In this document: piece after piece, positions 59,403 through 64,000 of the stretch
How positions within the stretch are numbered: position 1 is the first letter of the stretch
How the letters are laid out: the number at the start of each line of letters is the position of its first letter
Origin: Platynereis dumerilii
Lineage: Eukaryota; Annelida; Polychaeta; Phyllodocida; Nereididae
Assembly: GCA_026936325.1 (NCBI GenBank)
Contig: JAPTHN010000024.1
Span: 1,801,501-1,865,500, forward strand
Length of the DNA stretch: 64,000 bases
Direction: 5' to 3'
Notes under the pieces: model-generated
The model's database searches: none
Told to the model about the DNA's origin: nothing
The model's input: the letters and a program-made list of their open reading frames with translations, nothing else
Made by a program: the position numbers and the translations under genes

Positions 59403-59495
59403 TTAATATCACTCGAGCCCGCAGGGCAAGAGTGATATTGATTCACACAACAGCGAGTGATATTGTACGAAGTGCCCTGACGCGTGGTTGTTTTG
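59347..59495. repeat. Inverted repeat with AATATCAC and GCTGTTGTGTGAAT
   Basis: Arms of about 65 bp around 59420. A wider inverted pair, TATCACCTGGTT (about 59500) and AACCAGGTGATA (about 59763), suggests it belongs to a larger element. Confidence 0.6.
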
Positions 59496-59799
59496 TTTTT
59501 ATCACCTGGTTTTACCTCAAATTTTCAGTTGTAAAGAGGGACTATTTTCTGCCATTACAAAAAATGTGACGTCACCATGGAGCAACAATGGACATGACGT
59601 CACATTCCCATTATTCTGGCCCTTGTTTGGTTTGTGACATCATCAGGCAAATGCTGGTGATGTCATATTCATTGTTAAAAAATATCGCCCTTGATGGGTC
59701 GTATTTTTTACAGTATCATAGGCCCTGATATTTTGACTGTAAACAGTGATATTCACAGCCAACCAGGTGATAAATATACATGTATATATATATAATATA

Positions 59800-61007
59800 A
59801 TTATGTAGACAATGTCTAGAGTAGAGGGCCGGAGAGGTTAACAAAATCTTGATTATATGATATAGTAAATCTATTTTTTCTAAAAAATCTCGGCTGCGCC
59901 TCGACAATAAAAACAATACATACGTACACAATAATTATTGTTTAACTAGTTTTGAGCCACTATGGCCTATCAGCAGTCTTCAGCAGTACAAATTTAGCAC
60001 TAACCGAATAGTTGAGCATTATTCACCCTAAATTAATTTTGACTCCTTTCTGGAGTCCGTTCTAAATTGCTGGAATGCTCTGCATGTTTATTATGTGCAA
60101 GAATCTTCCTCATGGGAACCTATGTGCACTGGTGTTTTGACCTTTTCATTGAAACTTAAAGATCCCACGTCGAAGATGAAACTCTGGCAGTCTGAGAGTG
60201 AACCCCTAGTGATAATCATCACTTTAAAGAAGCACTGAAAACTAAATTCTTTGCAAGAACAAATAAAAAAGTCTATAGATCAAATGCTTCATCAAAAATG
60301 TTGTTACAAAATTGGCCAAGCAGAAGATTCCCCCCCCCCTACAACACAGATTTGTTGATTCATCTGGTGTGCTCCGAAATAGCGGCAGGGATTTACTAAG
60401 AAGAAGAAAGAAGTAGAGGATTGGAAATTTTATGAGAACGAATCAAAGTGCCGTTAGCCCAGAAAATAAAGACTTGCAAAAATGCAGTGACCAATCCACC
60501 CATGCAAGATCTAGAGCCAATCAGATATCTATCCACCAATATTTTGTCGAAATATTTTTAGTCCCTAGCTTTGAAATAGGAAACATGACAATCTCCATTT
60601 TCCCAGAATGTATAATGGCTGACAACACTTTTATCATGAAATCACCAAATACTCAATGAAAATCACATGCACAGTCAGAGAAGTGCATTTTCTGGCATTC
60701 TATCCAGATGATTCAACAATCAACACAGTATCCACTTGCAAGAGCGAGTTTGATGACATTCACAAGCTGAAGATCAAAGATTCAACACTTTAATAAGATA
60801 AATTTCCAACACTTACATATATACCAAAGTGTTATATTTATTAATGATTATCATCTTGTTTGCATTTTCTTTATTTATCCGAAAAAATAGTTTCATATGC
60901 ATTTTTTTTCAAGAAATTCCTTTGTGTTCAAATGATGTTATGCCATTCCTTAAGAAGACCGCAGTCTTGAAAACTGAATATTAAAAAAGTAACATGTCCA
61001 AACCACT
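59800..61007. other. Gene-free stretch
   Basis: AT-rich, no convincing gene. AAAGATCCCACGTCGAAGAT near 60160 resembles bodies of invertebrate SINEs but no promoter boxes were found. Confidence 0.4.
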
Positions 61008-61205
61008 AAGGCCAGACTCTTTTAATTTTTAGCTTTTTCGGATCGACCGACCCAACAGATTTTCTGCCTGCAGAAAAAAAATTGAGCATATCCACAATTT
61101 TTATCAAATTGACATTTAATACATAAAAATTTGAGATTTCACCTTTTTTTTTGTCCTACCGATAGAAAAAGTGCCTTGAGAAGATCCGAGAAGCTAAAGA
61201 TCAAT
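61008..61205. mobile_element. Short copy of the GGCCAGACT element
   Basis: AAGGCCAGACTC, CAACAGATTTTCTGCCTGC and GAGAAGCTAAAGATCAATTA match both ends of 16752-18632, with the interior deleted. Confidence 0.6.
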
Positions 61206-61884
61206 TATATATATTGCAATGATGCAACAAGAGAGATATCCAGAAATCATTTACACTGAGCTGATTTCATAATGGTAGACACTGAGCCTGAATGTGGATT
61301 TTTCGTTAGGACATGTAATTCTATAGGACAGTAGCATCCTGGAACCCATTCAGACTGAATGTTCACAAATGTCAAAAGTTGAATTGATGATTGGGTGAAG
61401 ATTGGATTTAAAATCAATGGGGTTGGTGGTAGACTCTTGGCTTGTTTTGGTCTGGTGGCATGGCATTATTTCAATACCGGTATGTTGCATACATTTTTGA
61501 GTTCAGGACTGGAGCTTGGATTCTGCACTTTCAGTTTGGACCCTGATGCACACAGCTTGAGAGGAAGAGAAAACACTGGTCAATGAATGTGAGAGCTGCA
61601 TCTCTGAAATACAAATGAAAATATATGAATTGGCATTTCCTCAAATGTTAGCGATTTGGTATTTGAGCTGATCGATCGCCGGAAAAAGCGCGGTACGGCA
61701 AAAATAAAAAACGTCGGACGTTTACTGACCTCTCATATCCATAGACAGGAATCCAGGCTTTTTTCAGAGTTGGAAAATGACCGAAATTGGCTGAGATAAA
61801 AGCCAAAACGTCCATGCCATGCAGCAACTGGCAAGCACTGTCAAGATGCTGACGCTGCCATGATCCCCGCCCAAATGAGCGAGT

Positions 61885-61930
61885 CTGCTGGTGACGTCAC
61901 GTCGTCATAAACATTGTGCTATAAATAAAC
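61885..61930 (+). promoter_or_regulatory. Candidate promoter with CRE and TATA box
   Basis: A full CRE TGACGTCA (61892-61899) lies 20 bases before TATAAATA (61920-61927), inside a locally GC-richer stretch (about 61670-62035) with CCCGCCC. The arrangement fits a plus-strand promoter. The gene it drives probably lies downstream, possibly with the exon at 63120. Confidence 0.45.
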
Positions 61931-62629
61931 GCCTCAAAAAAGCGAACCAACGTAAATGAGATCGTAGGCTGAAGACTGCTTGACAGGTCGCACGCGCTGT
62001 GATCCTTGGGGGAGGCCCGTGCCGGCCCTCTATAATGCATGTGCAAAATAATTAGTATGCATTGTATGTTTAGTGAATGCCAGCAAATTCCCAAGTGAGT
62101 AATCACGCTGTCAGGCCTCCAGGCAAAACATACATAGTGATAATTTGGTCGATTGGAATTTGGTGTAAAATATGGCATTTTTGTCATGTATACAATGTGT
62201 GTTTAGATGATTCACCCTCATAACTTTATTATTGGAAGTATATTTTCAAGGATAGCTCAATCAGCAAAGCTAGTTTTCGTTGAGGTCCTTCACATAATAG
62301 GCCTAATAACTAAAAGTAATAGTATGAGTCCAAGAATATCTGGAAAAGAAATAACCATAAATTATGATAAAAAAGGGCATATTGATGTCTTAAACATTAA
62401 CTTGACTTGTCTATATACATATACTTTAGCTTCAGACCACTCTGGTTACTTTGATTAGGAACATTTTAATAATTAAGAACATATTACTTCATTCATTTTA
62501 AAGTTTTAATAGGTGACACTAATAATGAACAAATGTAACTTTGTCATTTACTGAGTTTTTTTCAGTTGAGTTTCATGCAAAATTGTTGTTTTCCACATGT
62601 GTCTGCTACATTGCTTTGAGAGACAGGAA

Positions 62630-62765
62630 TTCAAAAGTGCCATGAGTAAAATGGCCAAGGGACAGGGAATTCAAAAAGTAAAATGGCCAAGGGACAGGGA
62701 ATTCAAAAAGTAAAATGGCCAAGGGACAGGGAATTCAAAAAGTAAAATGTCTAAGGGACAAAGAT
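62630..62765 (+). repeat. 32-bp minisatellite
   Basis: About four units with AAAATGGCCAAGGGACAGGG and AATTCAAAAAGT. Confidence 0.9.
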
Positions 62766-62795
62766 AGCCACAGAAATACACCCAAATGCAGGCAG

Positions 62796-62960
62796 AGATT
62801 GTAGCTCAGTCTGTCAGTAGAGTGCTTGCCTCACAAGCGAGGGACCCGGATTCAATCCTATAGGCTGGCTGGCCATCACGATGCATGTCGTCGTTTGCAT
62901 CAGACGTAAATTGGAGGTACCATGGGCTCAACTAGAAACAAGTCACTGACTTAGGTTGTC
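62796..62960 (+). mobile_element. tRNA-derived SINE, family C
   Basis: TTGTAGCTCAGTCTGTCAGT resembles a tRNA A box region, and CCGGATTCAATCC a B box; the tail includes TCAGACGTAAATTGGAGGTA. It is a single copy in this window. The tRNA-like part cannot fold fully, so it is not called a tRNA gene. Confidence 0.6.
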
Positions 62961-63119
62961 TACCCACGTTAAAATGCAAATGTAATGATTTCATGTTAAA
63001 GCTTGAAGAAAATGATGCTAAAGGCCATACATTTCATTTCACTTTGTGCCACCTGACTTGTTAAAAAATTCGTTTTTTGAAAAGTCAGGTGAAAGTTTTC
63101 CACACACAATGATATTCCA

Positions 63120-63236
63120 ATGGAACAATGCTACTACGGAATCAAGTCCTCAAACAGCCTAAACAATAGCTATGGAATGAAAAACGATTACAGTTTATCA
63201 GAAAGACTTCAAACAACCTGTGCGTCAGTTTCACAG
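63120..63236 (+). CDS. Hypothetical first coding exon
   Basis: ATG in CCAATGG context; 39 codons, MEQCYYGIKSS and YSLSERLQTTCASVSQ, ending TTTCACAG|GTGAAC in phase 0. It is Ser/Asn/Tyr-rich, like the disordered N-termini of some transcription factors, but I recognise no family. The next exon would be beyond the window. Confidence 0.3.
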
Positions 63237-63417
63237 GTGAACATCGGCACTTTCTGTGCCCTCCTTTTGCTATTCTCACAAACACACATCTCCGTGGTAA
63301 GACAAGCATAAGAAGGGTAAACATGATACTGTCATTTGTCCTACAGATGCTAAACATCTTGTTAGAGGTCTTTTTGACAGACCCTAGGCCTTTTTCATTC
63401 AGTTGCATGCGTATAGG

Positions 63418-63707
63418 CAGGGGCGGACTGGCCTATGTGGCAGAGTGGCAGCTGCCACGGGCCCCTCCTCTCAGGGGGGCCCATGCAAGGTGCCAAAACA
63501 AGAAAAAAACACAAAAATCTATCTTTTTACCAATCTGTGACCGCATGATGCAATTAAACTCTAGATAAGGGCCTGGCAGATCTTTCAGGGCCCGTAAAGG
63601 AAAGGGCCCTTCCACTTTGGCATAAATTGTTTAATGCTGAAAATGGGAATTTGGGGGCCCATTGATTTATTTTGCCACGGGCCCGAAATGTCGCCAGTCC
63701 ATCCCTG
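63418..63707. mobile_element. hAT-type MITE (CAGGGGCGGACTGGC ends)
   Basis: 290 bp from CAGGGGCGGACTGGC to GCCAGTCCATCCCTG with perfect 8-bp duplication CGTATAGG (63410-63417, 63708-63715). Subterminal GCCACGGGCCC occurs at both ends. Confidence 0.9.
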
Positions 63708-64000
63708 CGTATAGGCCATTCCTTGACCTGTTTCCATAGTTGCAGTATTTCACTGCTATATCATTGTGTGTGACAAACTCTGACCTGACTTCTCGAACAA
63801 CAACATATTAACAAATTAAGAGGCACCAACTGAAACAACTTGTGTGGCCTTTTTCATCATTTTCTTCAAGCTTTCACACTAAATCATTAGCTTTGCTCTA
63901 TCGAATGCCTAATACCCCCGTCCAGTCACCATACCCCAGTGTGAAAAACCTCACCGCAGATGTGGATACGAAGGTCAGAATTTAACAATTTTATAGAACT

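Noticed and set aside
1-64000. LTR retrotransposons, retroviral or Polinton-like elements, CRISPR arrays
   Set aside because: No paired long terminal repeats, no gag, integrase, envelope or capsid-like frames, and no regularly spaced short repeats with unique spacers were found. The only reverse transcriptase is of the LINE type.

Overview
The window looks like nuclear DNA of an invertebrate animal. Genes have short exons with GT-AG introns, one gene is claudin-like, and the DNA is AT-rich and full of MITEs, tRNA-derived SINEs, a LINE relic and minisatellites. A marine deuterostome (echinoderm, hemichordate or amphioxus type) would fit, but nothing here fixes the species.

The centrepiece is a head-to-head pair of paralogous five-exon genes. 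Receptor gene A (minus strand, 16112 down to 4513) and receptor gene B (plus strand, 26489 to 32876) encode predicted proteins of 691 and 1057 residues. Both have a signal peptide, a repetitive N-glycosylation-rich stalk, a membrane-proximal domain with eight shared cysteines that I do not recognise, and a rhodopsin-like seven-helix domain with altered signature motifs (DRY to GRF, NPxxY to NCIIY). Internal exons 2, 3 and 4 are exactly 164, 174 and 191 nt in both genes, with identical intron phases. The core promoters also look related (TAATTA, CACCTG, TATA-like box). Gene B carries three minisatellites: 51 bp in its 5' leader, 66 bp in its coding stalk, and 41 bp at the exon 2 donor. A 49-bp array of about 49 units lies between the genes.

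Layout: 1-3736 is a Harbinger-family element with two further DNA elements nested inside it. 4513-16112 is gene A, whose introns hold a second Harbinger element, a TIR element with a hAT MITE inside it, a fold-back element, a LINE relic and a tRNA-unrelated repeat split by that LINE. 16.2-26 kb is intergenic, with a SINE, an element carrying a nested hAT, and the 49-bp array interrupted by another hAT. 26-33 kb is gene B. 34.8-40.7 kb is a large inverted repeat built from ~355-bp units, each with a palindromic motif resembling an RFX X-box. 42.7-44.8 kb is a three-exon claudin-like gene. 45-64 kb has no well-supported gene: it is mostly MITEs, SINEs, a 1.5-kb element with long inverted arms, a GC-rich repeat, and weak exon candidates, ending in a plausible CRE plus TATA promoter at 61.9 kb.

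I saw no retrovirus, LTR element, Polinton, CRISPR array, rRNA or free-standing tRNA gene. Coding calls rest on splice-site logic and on comparison of the two paralogues within this window. Family names come from recognised motifs without any database search.
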